Assembly: GCA_018819105.1 (NCBI GenBank)
Contig: JAHJQV010000027.1
Span: 99,225 to 163,224 of the forward strand
Length of the DNA: 64,000 nucleotides
Direction: 5' to 3'
From: Gammaproteobacteria bacterium
Lineage (GTDB): Bacteria; Pseudomonadota; Gammaproteobacteria; Xanthomonadales; Wenzhouxiangellaceae
Shown: positions 28,053-36,315 of the stretch, piece after piece
How positions within the stretch are numbered: the stretch's first letter is position 1
How the letters are laid out: each line of letters opens with the position of its first letter
Notes under the pieces: generated by a model
Told to the model about the DNA's origin: nothing
Databases searched by the model: none
Seen by the model: the letters and a program-made list of their open reading frames with translations, nothing else
Translations under genes and position numbers: made by a program

Positions 28053-29387
28053 TTACAACAGTCTGAGACGATCCCGCAACTGCTGCCACCAGTAAAACCC
28101 TTGCGCGGCAGCCATGCCGGCCACACCGTACACCGGGTCAGCGCGATAGCGGGCAAACTGCCGGTAGTCGGCATGCTCACCGCAGACAGCTGCCGCCAGC
28201 AGTTCTCCAGCCAGCGCTGTGGTGGCAACACCATGTCCACCAAAACCGGTCGCCGACCAGTGCTTGTCACCATGCTGGCGAATTTCCGGCATGCTGTTGC
28301 GGGTATAGGCCATCAAGCCGCCCCAGGCATGCTCGATGCGCACTTTCCGCAGCTGCGGATACAGGCGCACCATGTCGGCGTGCAGACGTGCCGAGATCCA
28401 CGCCCGCGAGCGTTGGCGGGTGGAAATCCGTCCGCCCCAGAGCAGACGCCGGTCACGGCTCTTGCGGTAATAGTCGAAAGCGAAGCGGTTGTCGTAGACT
28501 GCGGCGTCAGCGGGCAGAATCTGCTCCAGCTCATCGCCAAGTGGCTCGGTGGCGACCATGAATGTGGCGATCGGCAGAGTGCCTTTGGCCTGCGGCAGAT
28601 TGAGTCCCTTGATGTAACCGCCGCAGCACACCACCAGATGCCTGCAGTTCACCCGGTGACTGACGCCGTTGCTGTACATCTGCAGACTCCAGCGCCCTGC
28701 TTTCCTTTGCACCTGCTCACAGCGTGCGTGGGCATAGACCTGAGCACCACCGGCAGTCACCTGCGCGGCCAGCGCATGGGCGTAGGCCAGTGGCTGAAAA
28801 TGCGCACCCTGTGGTTCATACAGGCCGGCGTGGTAGTGATCACAGCGCACCCATTCACGCAATTGTGCCGGGGTCAGACACTGCCAGTCGGCCCCCAACT
28901 GATGATTCATGGTCTGCTGCAGGGCCTGCAGGTCTGCGGTACGGTCAAAGCGGTCGGCCAGCACAATGCCCTGATCCACCAGATCACAGTCCATCGCCTG
29001 GCTGCGGATGCGTGACTTGATGCTCTGCTGCGCGGTCACCGTGAGCTGATACAGACGTTCTGCAGCAGCCTCACCCAGTTGCCGGATCAGCGCCTGCGGC
29101 GACAGCGAATAGCCACCCATGATGAAGCCGCCATTGCGACCAGAGGCCCCGGCCCCGACTTCACCGGCCTCGAACACGGCGAGCTCGCCGCAGCCGCGCG
29201 CCAGCAGCCCGGCGGCAGTGCTCAAGCCGGCGAAACCGGCTCCAATGATGGCCACATCCAGCGTCAGATCAGATTCCAGAGTGGCAGCGCGGTGGCGGGT
29301 TCTGTGCTGCATGTCGTCTGCGTAGAAGCAGCCGCGCAGGCCGTGGTCACTGTCTTGATGCAGCGGTTTCATGTTAAATTGGAACAT
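28053..29387 (-). CDS. DAO-family FAD-dependent amine/amino-acid oxidoreductase
   Basis: A 444-residue flavoprotein of the D-amino-acid oxidase superfamily. The FAD-binding fold is LDVAIIGAGFAGLSTAAGLLARG near residues 43-65, followed by GASGRNGGFIMGGYSL. The C-terminal GGHGVATTALAGELLA completes the FAD site. The pattern resembles the gamma-glutamylputrescine oxidase (PuuB/OrdL) branch, which deaminates a polyamine derivative, but the substrate cannot be fixed from sequence. Start uncertain: ATG at 29387 or 29372. It is divergent from phhA across 150 bp, which may indicate shared control of amine and aromatic amino-acid use. Confidence 0.75.
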   Translation of the reverse strand: MFQFNMKPLHQDSDHGLRGCFYADDMQHRTRHRAATLESDLTLDVAIIGAGFAGLSTAAGLLARGCGELAVFEAGEVGAGASGRNGGFIMGGYSLSPQALIRQLGEAAAERLYQLTVTAQQSIKSRIRSQAMDCDLVDQGIVLADRFDRTADLQALQQTMNHQLGADWQCLTPAQLREWVRCDHYHAGLYEPQGAHFQPLAYAHALAAQVTAGGAQVYAHARCEQVQRKAGRWSLQMYSNGVSHRVNCRHLVVCCGGYIKGLNLPQAKGTLPIATFMVATEPLGDELEQILPADAAVYDNRFAFDYYRKSRDRRLLWGGRISTRQRSRAWISARLHADMVRLYPQLRKVRIEHAWGGLMAYTRNSMPEIRQHGDKHWSATGFGGHGVATTALAGELLAAAVCGEHADYRQFARYRADPVYGVAGMAAAQGFYWWQQLRDRLRLL

Positions 29388-29537
29388 CTGTGGATGCGCC
29401 CTGATTCAGACCCGTGCCGCAGGCGTAAACCGCAGCGATGCTTGTCATCGAACAGCGCATTTGCATGTCTCATCAAGTGTCCCAATGTCCATTGTAAACC
29501 CTGTTTGCAAGCGAGCCTTTTTTGAGTAAAACCAGCC

Positions 29538-30332
29538 ATGAGTAAAACCAGCAAATACGAAGCCAAAGTTCCTGACGACAACGGCATCATCCCGTACAGC
29601 GAGGACGAACACGCGGTCTGGCATGATCTGATCACACGGCAGATGGACATCATCAAGGGGCGCGCCTGCCCCGAGTTTCTCGACGGCCTGGAGATTCTGG
29701 ATCTGCCCAGCGATCGTATCCCGCAACCCGGCGAGGTGTCCGAGAAGCTCTACGCCCGCACCGGCTGGCGCGTGGAACCGGTCCCGGCGCTGATCAACTT
29801 CGATCGTTTCTTCACCCTGCTGGCCGAGAAACGCTTTCCGGCGGCCTCCTTCATCCGCCACCGTGACGAGATGGACTACCTGCAGGAGCCGGACATTTTC
29901 CACGAAATCTTCGGCCATGCCACCATGCTCACCCATCAGGCTTTCGCCGATTTCACCGAAAGCTATGGCAAAGCCGGCCTCAAGGCCAGCAAGGCCGACC
30001 GTGTCATGCTGGCCCGGCTGTACTGGTTCACCGTCGAATTTGGCTTGATTGATTCGCACCACGGTATTCGCAGCTATGGCGGCGGCATCAATTCCTCACC
30101 CGGCGAATGCGTGTATGCGGTCGAGAGCGATCAGCCGATCCGACGCCGGTTCGACATCCTCTCAGCATTGCGCACCCCGTATCGCATCGACATCTACCAG
30201 CCAGTCTATTATGTGCTGCACAATTTCCACGACATGTTCGAGCTGGCGAGCATGGATCTGATCAACTGGATCCGCAAGGCGCGCATCATGGGCGAATTCG
30301 ATCCGTTGTTTCCACCCAAACAGGCTGCCTGA
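29538..30332 (+). CDS. phhA: Phenylalanine 4-monooxygenase
   Basis: A 264-residue pterin-dependent, non-haem iron enzyme that converts phenylalanine to tyrosine. The iron ligands are His122, His127 (DIFHEIFGHATML) and Glu167 (YWFTVEFGL). There is no regulatory ACT domain, as expected for the bacterial form. The following gene recycles the 4a-hydroxypterin product. The 150-bp gap shared with the divergent flavoprotein is the likely control region. Confidence 0.96.
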   Translation: MSKTSKYEAKVPDDNGIIPYSEDEHAVWHDLITRQMDIIKGRACPEFLDGLEILDLPSDRIPQPGEVSEKLYARTGWRVEPVPALINFDRFFTLLAEKRFPAASFIRHRDEMDYLQEPDIFHEIFGHATMLTHQAFADFTESYGKAGLKASKADRVMLARLYWFTVEFGLIDSHHGIRSYGGGINSSPGECVYAVESDQPIRRRFDILSALRTPYRIDIYQPVYYVLHNFHDMFELASMDLINWIRKARIMGEFDPLFPPKQAA

Positions 30333-30358
30333 ACCCGATATTGCCAAGGAGTAATACC

Positions 30359-30691
30359 ATGACCGATCTGTCACAACAAAAATGTGTGCCCTGCGAAGGC
30401 GGTACCCAGCCGCTGAGCAGAGATGAGGCTGACCAGTTGCTGCAGCAAGTGCCCGGCTGGACGCTGCAGGATGACGGTAAAGCCATCCAGCGCCGGTTTG
30501 AATTCAAGGGCTTTTACAAGACCATGGCCTTCATCAATGCCATGGCCTGGATCGCCAATCAGCAGATGCACCACCCTGATTTCAGTGCCGGCTACAACTT
30601 TTGCCTGGTCACCTTCACCACCCACGCCATCAACGGGCTGTCGGAAAACGACTTCATCTGTGCGGCCAAGGTGAACGAACTGCTGGACTGA
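30359..30691 (+). CDS. phhB: Pterin-4a-carbinolamine dehydratase
   Basis: A 110-residue enzyme that dehydrates the 4a-hydroxy-tetrahydropterin formed by PhhA. The signature NQQMHHPDFSAGYN contains the catalytic histidines, and FKTMAF-like FYKTMAFINAMAWIAN is the dimer helix. AAGGAG sits at 30346-30351, eight bases before the ATG. It follows phhA by 26 bp in the standard phhAB operon. Confidence 0.95.
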   Translation: MTDLSQQKCVPCEGGTQPLSRDEADQLLQQVPGWTLQDDGKAIQRRFEFKGFYKTMAFINAMAWIANQQMHHPDFSAGYNFCLVTFTTHAINGLSENDFICAAKVNELLD

Positions 30692-30747
30692 TTCCGTGTC
30701 TTAACCATGTGTTGTTGCTGATGAATACTTCATTGAGGTGCAGTGCC

Positions 30748-31593
30748 ATGAAAACCGCTCTCACATCGTTTGTCCTGCTGGCCAGTCTGCTGCTCGGCGG
30801 CTGTGTCAGCATGCCGAAACCACTGGCTGGTGACTACGCTGCCGTTCGCCCGGCAGATGTCGGCAACAACCCCGGCCTGGTTGGCGGCGAGGTGCGCTGG
30901 GGTGGCTCCATACTCAAGGCCTACAACGATGACGGCCGTTCCTGCATGGAGATTCTTGGCCAGAATCTGGACGAAGACATTGCCCGACCGCAGGATCGCG
31001 ACCTCAGCATTGGCCGCTTCGTCGCCTGCAAGAACAGCTTTCTGGATCCGGAGATCTTCACACCCGGTCGCGAGGTCACCATCACCGGCCGCATCGAGCG
31101 CATCGAAAGCACCAGCATCAATGATTTCGATTACCAGTACCCGGTGGTGAACACCGATGTGCTGTTCCTGTGGCCGGAAGACAGCAGTGGCTATTACGCC
31201 GGCAACAGCTATCAGGAAGGCGAAGGTTACTATGTTGCCCGCTACCGCCAGCCCAGTTACTATCCCTACGGTTATGGCGGATTTTACAGTCCGTTTTATT
31301 ACCCCTGGTACTTTGGCGGCTTCGGCCATGGCTTTTACGGCCCTGGTTTCTATCGAGGCTTTTACGGCGGCTTCTATCCAGGCTTCTATGGCGGTTTTCG
31401 CGGTGGTTATGGCTACCAGGGCATCAGCCCGCGCTACAGCAACCGCCACCTGCGTGATGCCTATCGCTCAGATCGCTGGTCAGATCGGGGTGGCTTTGGT
31501 TCCAGCCGCGGCAGCATGGCCCGCAGTGGCGGCGGTGGAGGCCGTGCGGCGGCCGGCAGCAGCCAGTCGGGCAGCGCCAGTCGTCGCCAGTAA
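30748..31593 (+). CDS. Slp-like outer-membrane lipoprotein with Gly/Tyr-rich tail
   Basis: A 281-residue lipoprotein with lipobox LGGC (Cys19). Residues ~30-145 resemble the Slp/YeaY family (VRWGGSILKAYNDDGRSCMEILGQNLD, GRFVACKNSFLDPEIFTPGREVTITGRIERI, YQYPVV). After that comes an unusual ~80-residue run rich in Gly, Tyr and Phe (repeats such as GFYGPGFYRGFYGGFYPGFYGGF). It ends in an Arg/Ser/Gly-rich tail. GAGGTG precedes the ATG at 30748. The tail could mediate surface assembly or self-association, which is inference only. Confidence 0.75.
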   Translation: MKTALTSFVLLASLLLGGCVSMPKPLAGDYAAVRPADVGNNPGLVGGEVRWGGSILKAYNDDGRSCMEILGQNLDEDIARPQDRDLSIGRFVACKNSFLDPEIFTPGREVTITGRIERIESTSINDFDYQYPVVNTDVLFLWPEDSSGYYAGNSYQEGEGYYVARYRQPSYYPYGYGGFYSPFYYPWYFGGFGHGFYGPGFYRGFYGGFYPGFYGGFRGGYGYQGISPRYSNRHLRDAYRSDRWSDRGGFGSSRGSMARSGGGGGRAAAGSSQSGSASRRQ

Positions 31594-31668
31594 GCCATTC
31601 CATCTGCCCATTCCATCTGACTGTGTAATGCTGCGCACCGCAGCGCTCATCCTTAGCTGCTGCGACTG

Positions 31669-32463
31669 ATGCGGATTGTCAGTCACAGCTGTTCGAACAC
31701 CGAAATCATCTGTGCCCTGGGTGCTGGCGGACAGCTGGTCGGGGTCGATGACCATTCCGATTATCCACCCGATGTGGTCAACAGGCTGCCGCGGGTGGGG
31801 CCGGATCTGGACGTGGATCCGGCGCGCGTCGCGGCCCTGTCACCGGATCTGGTGGTGGTGTCAGACACAGTACCCGGACATGAACGGGTCATCGAGAATC
31901 TGCAGGCAGCGGGGCTGCCACTGCTGATCACCGCGCCACGCAGCCTCGCCGATATCGCCACTGACATCCGCAGCATTGCCGCAGCATTGGATTTGGCTGC
32001 GCAAGGCGAGCAACTTGCCGCAGACTTCCTGCAGCAACTGCAGCAGGCCGGCAAGCCTGAGGCAGCGCACAATACACAGCCGCTGCCAGTGCTGATCGAG
32101 TGGTGGCCGAAACCGGTGATCGTGCCCGGCCGGCAATCGTGGGCGACCCAGCTTATCGAGTTGGCCGGTGGCAGCAACCCATGGGCGGACGAGGATGTCG
32201 CCAGCCTGGAAATCAGCACCGCTCAGGCACAGGCTGCGGCACCGGAGCTGATCGTCATGTCCTGGTGCGGGGTCAGCAGTGACAACTACCGGCCACACAT
32301 CGTGCGCCGTCGCGCGGGTTGGGAAAACATCCCGGCAGTACGCCATGACCGGATTCAGCCGATCAGTGAAGCCTGGCTGGGACGACCCGGCCCGCGCCTG
32401 ATACACGGACTGCGTGCCCTGCGCCGGCAGATCCAGGCCTGTACTAGCCCGCATTATTCATGA
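31669..32463 (+). CDS. BtuF-like cobalamin/metal-chelate binding protein, no signal peptide
   Basis: A 264-residue protein with the BtuF/FepB-type periplasmic-binding fold (MRIVSHSCSNTEIICALGAGGQLVGVDDHSDYP, RVGPDLDVDPARVAALSPDLVVVSD, KPVIVPGRQSWATQLIELAGGSNPWAD). No export signal is visible, so it may be cytoplasmic or mis-started; no better upstream start exists. The last seven codons and the stop are provided by the terminal repeat of the MITE at 32448, showing that the element inserted into the 3' end of the gene. No transporter genes lie nearby. Confidence 0.75.
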   Translation: MRIVSHSCSNTEIICALGAGGQLVGVDDHSDYPPDVVNRLPRVGPDLDVDPARVAALSPDLVVVSDTVPGHERVIENLQAAGLPLLITAPRSLADIATDIRSIAAALDLAAQGEQLAADFLQQLQQAGKPEAAHNTQPLPVLIEWWPKPVIVPGRQSWATQLIELAGGSNPWADEDVASLEISTAQAQAAAPELIVMSWCGVSSDNYRPHIVRRRAGWENIPAVRHDRIQPISEAWLGRPGPRLIHGLRALRRQIQACTSPHYS

Positions 32464-32625
32464 ATTGACGTAGCGAGATGCTGCCAGAACGTGTAGCTGT
32501 GGTGTTTCGCGACCGAACGAACCGCAGGCGTACTTGACAGTACGTTGAGGATTCGTGACCGAGCAAAACGTCGCAGATGCGCGGGCTGGAGGCATCGCAG
32601 TAGTCAGGTTCATGAATAATGCGGG
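32448..32625. mobile_element. 178-bp MITE-like element with CTAG flanks
   Basis: Perfect 17-bp terminal inverted repeats (CCCGCATTATTCATGAA at 32448-32464 and its complement at 32609-32625) bound a non-coding 178-bp segment. Direct CTAG copies at 32444-32447 and 32626-32629 look like target-site duplications. The size and lack of a transposase fit a miniature inverted-repeat element moved in trans. A collapsed relative lies at 16799-16830. Confidence 0.8.
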
Positions 32626-32629
32626 CTAG

Positions 32630-32892
32630 TGTACCCCGCCGGAAATACTGTGACATTCAGAGCGCGTCCTGAGGCTGCAGTACAAGACGCAATCCGTAGT
32701 GAATGGCAAGCCCTTGACAAGGATTGCAACGCCGTAATGCAGCCTCAGGTGCGCTCCCGCAGGGCGAGCCGGAAAGCACTCATCCGCTGTGTTATGGCTC
32801 TTGGCCATGGAGTGGCCATGACCTGCGAGCCATGCCTTGCGGCTAAGCGCTTTCCGACTCGCTGAACGTTACAATATTTCCGGCGGGGTACA
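32630..32892. mobile_element. 263-bp MITE-like element with internal palindromes
   Basis: Terminal inverted repeats begin TGTACCCCGCCGGAAATA at both ends (18 of 18 identical, with similarity continuing for about 10 more bases). CTAG at 32626-32629, shared with the preceding element, and at 32893-32896 flank it. The interior holds two nested inverted repeats: CTGAGGCTGCA/TGCAGCCTCAG (near 32671 and 32741) and GCGAGCCGGAAAGC/GCTTTCCGACTCGC (near 32764 and 32849). No protein is encoded. Confidence 0.8.
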
Positions 32893-32962
32893 CTAGCAAC
32901 ATCACTGCCAGCGCACCATTTCATTAAACCAGCCAGCGCTTAATCTGTGTGGCCTGCAGGCG

Positions 32963-32968
32963 TATAAT
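32963..32968 (+). promoter_or_regulatory. -10 element placing transcription at the next start codon
   Basis: A perfect TATAAT ends only six bases before the ATG at 32975, so transcription would begin at or next to the start codon and give a leaderless mRNA. A weak -35 (TTAATC at 32940-32945) is 17 bp upstream. Confidence 0.45.
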
Positions 32969-32974
32969 GTCGCC

Positions 32975-34186
32975 ATGCACAAGCCTGACGCCCAAGTCGC
33001 CGCCATCTCAGCAACCGGTCACAGCGATGGCGAGCACCACAACCCGACTGATGCACACACCAACACGGCTGCGACGGCACAGTCCGAAGTGCCGATTTTT
33101 GCCCTGCCCGAACATCAGGTCATCGAAGCACTGCTGCCGCAACTGGCTGCCAACGTGCTCGATGTTGACAGCGCCCGGCAGCGGCTACGGGACAACCCGC
33201 AACTGGTGCCGGTGGCACTGAACCCGCACAGCGGGCTGCTGCATTTTGCCGATCTGGGTGATCACCGCTATCAGGAATGGCAGCACATCTACACTATGCA
33301 GCAGCTGGCGCTGGCTGGCGGCATCGCCTCGGCTTTCAGCGTTGCTGCAGAGTTGCTGGATGGCGAAGCGCTGCTGCCCGATGTGCGGTCACCGCGTGGC
33401 TTTATTCTGCATGTGTCGCGCTGCGGATCAACACTGCTGGGCAAGGCGCTGGCACGCGCCGATGGTCTGGCCGTGATCAACCAGCCGGCGGTGCTGCAGC
33501 ATGGTTTCTGGGCCTGGATCAGCGACAACTGGCAACGGCAATCAAGCTGGGAGCCGCAACATGATGCCCGCAATCAGCGCCGTTTTCGCAACCTGATGCA
33601 TCTGCTGTGCCGGCAGCGACGGCCAGACGAACAGCAGGTGTTCATCAAGTTCATCAGCTGGAACACGCTGTATGCGGATTTTATTCACGCCTGTTTCCCG
33701 GCCACACCGATGCTGTACATGTATCGCGATCCGGTCGAAGTGATCGCCTCGGTACAACGCGAGACCACCGCCATCCTGCTGGCGCGCCAAAGCGCCCAGG
33801 CCATGTTCCTCAGCAATATGGATGCCGCCACGCTGGCGGCGATGGACGATGTGGAGTATCTGGCGGCCTGTTATGCACACGGTTTTGCCCGCATTCTGGA
33901 TACTACGGCAGCAGCCAAAATGCTAAACTATGCCGGTTTCAAGCCGGATACTTTCGCCCGCGTGCTGGCTGCTGCGTTTGCGCTGGAGCCCACAGCTGAG
34001 CAATTGCAGCAGATGCTGCAGCAGTTTCAGGTCTATTCCAAGGACGACCAGAACCAGACCACGTTCAAGGATGACAGCGAGCGCAAACGCAGCGCCCTGA
34101 GTGCCGCACAGATTGACCGAATCAGACAACACTGTGAGCCCGGCTGGCAACAGCTGCTGGCTCACCCGCACAACATCATCGCCTGA
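32975..34186 (+). CDS. Sulfotransferase-family protein
   Basis: A 403-residue protein. The PAPS-type P-loop is FILHVSRCGSTLLGKAL near residues 143-159, and TPMLYMYRDPVEVIASVQRE provides the 3'-phosphate motif. An N-terminal ~130-residue region rich in His, Ala and Thr has no assignment, and the C-terminal part is helical. It may transfer sulfate to a glycan or small molecule. It heads a run of five same-strand genes that reads like a glycan-modification cluster. The start is the first ATG, six bases after a strong -10. Confidence 0.7.
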   Translation: MHKPDAQVAAISATGHSDGEHHNPTDAHTNTAATAQSEVPIFALPEHQVIEALLPQLAANVLDVDSARQRLRDNPQLVPVALNPHSGLLHFADLGDHRYQEWQHIYTMQQLALAGGIASAFSVAAELLDGEALLPDVRSPRGFILHVSRCGSTLLGKALARADGLAVINQPAVLQHGFWAWISDNWQRQSSWEPQHDARNQRRFRNLMHLLCRQRRPDEQQVFIKFISWNTLYADFIHACFPATPMLYMYRDPVEVIASVQRETTAILLARQSAQAMFLSNMDAATLAAMDDVEYLAACYAHGFARILDTTAAAKMLNYAGFKPDTFARVLAAAFALEPTAEQLQQMLQQFQVYSKDDQNQTTFKDDSERKRSALSAAQIDRIRQHCEPGWQQLLAHPHNIIA

Positions 34187-34188
34187 GC

Positions 34189-34989
34189 ATGATGCCGACC
34201 GAGAACCGAACCATGAGCAACCATCCCGGGACTGACCACAGCACCGACCATACTGACGCGCAGCGCGTCTGCGTGGTGATCCCCAATCACAATTATGGCC
34301 GCTATATCGCCGCCACGCTGGACAGCGTGCTGCAACAGACCCACGCGGCGCTGGACATCATCGTGGTCGACGACGGCAGCAGCGACAACTCGGTTGCCAT
34401 CATCGAGTCGATGCTGCCGGCCAGCACCGCGCAGCGCCGCACCGTGCTGCACCGGCAGACGCCGAACCAGGGCAAACTGTCGGCGCTGAATGCCGTCATG
34501 CACGAAATCACCGCACCTTACATGCTGACGCTGGACGCCGATGACCGGCTGGTGCCGGATTACATCGAGCGCACCCTGCAGGTCATGCTGCAGGCGCGTG
34601 CCAGCGACCCGTCGATTGCCATCGTCTACAGTGACTGCATGCTCATCGACGAGCACGATGCAACCATCGATCGCGGCCGCTCCACCGCCTTTGACGCCGA
34701 AAAACTCAAAACCATGTCCTACATTCCGGAACCGGCGCTATGCCTCAGCGAAGCCTACCTGCAGGTGATGCCGTTTGACACCAGCATCAAGGTCGGCACC
34801 AAGCATCACAAATGGCTGCGCATGGTCGATCAGGGCTGGCGCGGACTGCACATTCCCGAACCGCTGTTTCACTATCGCATGCACGGCGACAATCTTTCCG
34901 GCATCGGTGCCAGGGTGATGTCAGAAAGTGAATCCGGCAAGCGCGGCGAACGCATCCTGTCCGGTTACTGGGTTACCACACACAGCTGA
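34189..34989 (+). CDS. Family 2 glycosyltransferase
   Basis: About 266 residues with a GT-A fold: VCVVIPNHNYGRYIAATLDSVLQQTH, DIIVVDDGSSDNS, and LDADDRLVPDYIERTL as the DXD-type metal site. It transfers a nucleotide-activated sugar to a glycan acceptor. No membrane helices are present. An in-frame ATG at 34213, with GAGAA eight bases upstream, is an equally likely start. It follows the sulfotransferase gene by 2 bp and precedes a UDP-sugar dehydrogenase, consistent with one operon. Confidence 0.85.
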   Translation: MMPTENRTMSNHPGTDHSTDHTDAQRVCVVIPNHNYGRYIAATLDSVLQQTHAALDIIVVDDGSSDNSVAIIESMLPASTAQRRTVLHRQTPNQGKLSALNAVMHEITAPYMLTLDADDRLVPDYIERTLQVMLQARASDPSIAIVYSDCMLIDEHDATIDRGRSTAFDAEKLKTMSYIPEPALCLSEAYLQVMPFDTSIKVGTKHHKWLRMVDQGWRGLHIPEPLFHYRMHGDNLSGIGARVMSESESGKRGERILSGYWVTTHS

Positions 34990-34996
34990 GACGCAG

Positions 34997-36307
34997 ATGA
35001 ATCAGACCAGCATCCAGGGCGACACGACGTCGCCTCCATTTCCTGCGCAACAGCGCATCTGCATCATCGGCATGGGCTATGTCGGGCTGCCGCTGGCGCT
35101 GGCTTTCCAGCGGCATGGCGAAGTGGTCGGTTTCGACATCAATCAGCAGCGCATTGACGAGTTGCGCCAGGGTGTGGACGTGACCCTGGAGGCCACCACG
35201 GCTGAACTGCAGGCGGCTGATCAGCTCAGCTACAGCGCCGATGCCGCAGACATTGCTGCCTGCAATGTGTTCATCGTGACCGTGCCGACACCGATTGATC
35301 TGAGTCAGCAGCCCGATCTCGGTGCCATCAAAAGCGCGACAGAACTGATCGCCGGCTGTCTCAAGCGCGGCGACCTGGTGATCTATGAATCCACCGTCTA
35401 CCCCGGTGTCACCGAAGAAATGTGTCTGCCGCTGCTGGAGCGCTCCGGGCTGCGCGCCGGCGTGGATTTCGGTCTGGGTTACAGCCCTGAGCGCATCAAT
35501 CCGGCGGACAAGGAACGCAAGCTCGCCGACATCCGCAAAATCACCGCCGGGCTGACCCCGGCCTGTGCCAGCCAGATCGATGCGTTGTACGCCAAAATCA
35601 TCACCGCCGGCACCTTCCCGGCCGCATCCATCCGCACCGCCGAAATGGCAAAAGTGGTGGAAAATGCCCAGCGCGACATCAACATCGCGCTGATGAACGA
35701 GCTCGCCATCATCTGCGACCACATGGATCTGCGCACCTATGAGGTGCTGGAAGCGGCCGGCACAAAGTGGAACTTCCTGCCGTTCAAGCCCGGTCTGGTG
35801 GGTGGCCACTGCATCGGTGTGGACCCCTATTACCTGATTCACAAATCCCAGCGCGTCGGCCACCATCCTGACCTGATCATCTCCGGACGCCGCATCAACA
35901 ACAGCATGGGCACCTACATCGCGCGCAAGGTCACGCGCATGATGACCCAGCGTGACATCGAGGTGACCCGCGCCAACGTGCTGATTCTGGGCATCTCGTT
36001 CAAGGAAAACTGCCCGGATCTGCGCAATTCCAAGGTGGTCGACATTCATCGTTACCTGCTCAGCATGGTGGCCAGCATCGACGTGTATGACCCACTGGTG
36101 CGCAGCGAGGACGCCAAGGCTGAACTCGGCATCGAACTGTGTGCCGAACCCATCAGCGGTCACTATGACTGTGTCATTCTGGCGGTGCCGCACGACAGTT
36201 TTCTGCAGCGCGGTGCCGATTGGGTGCGCGCATTGTGCCGCCAGCCCTGCCTGGTGTACGACATCAAATCGGCCCTGGTGCCCGACTTGGTCGACAAAAC
36301 CCTGTAG
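34997..36307 (+). CDS. UDP-HexNAc 6-dehydrogenase (TviB/WbpO type)
   Basis: A 436-residue NAD-dependent nucleotide-sugar dehydrogenase that oxidises C6 of a UDP-sugar to a uronic acid. The Rossmann motif is ICIIGMGYVGLPLALAFQRHG. YESTVYPGVTEEMCLPLLE, YSPERINPADKERKL and GGHCIGVDPYYLIHKSQ (catalytic Cys) follow, as does GISFKENCPDLRNSK. These features fit the UDP-GlcNAc/GalNAc group (TviB, WbpO, VipA) better than UDP-glucose dehydrogenase. The ATG at 34997 was chosen; the frame runs back into the glycosyltransferase gene. Confidence 0.88.
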   Translation: MNQTSIQGDTTSPPFPAQQRICIIGMGYVGLPLALAFQRHGEVVGFDINQQRIDELRQGVDVTLEATTAELQAADQLSYSADAADIAACNVFIVTVPTPIDLSQQPDLGAIKSATELIAGCLKRGDLVIYESTVYPGVTEEMCLPLLERSGLRAGVDFGLGYSPERINPADKERKLADIRKITAGLTPACASQIDALYAKIITAGTFPAASIRTAEMAKVVENAQRDINIALMNELAIICDHMDLRTYEVLEAAGTKWNFLPFKPGLVGGHCIGVDPYYLIHKSQRVGHHPDLIISGRRINNSMGTYIARKVTRMMTQRDIEVTRANVLILGISFKENCPDLRNSKVVDIHRYLLSMVASIDVYDPLVRSEDAKAELGIELCAEPISGHYDCVILAVPHDSFLQRGADWVRALCRQPCLVYDIKSALVPDLVDKTL

Positions 36308-36315
36308 CGCAACGC

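Noticed and set aside
32629..32865. Small open frames inside the second MITE
   Set aside because: They lie in palindromic, non-coding element DNA and are explained by its inverted repeats.
34973..36193. Long minus-strand frame opposite the UDP-sugar dehydrogenase
   Set aside because: Shadow of a gene with clear motifs on the other strand; composition atypical and no start signals.
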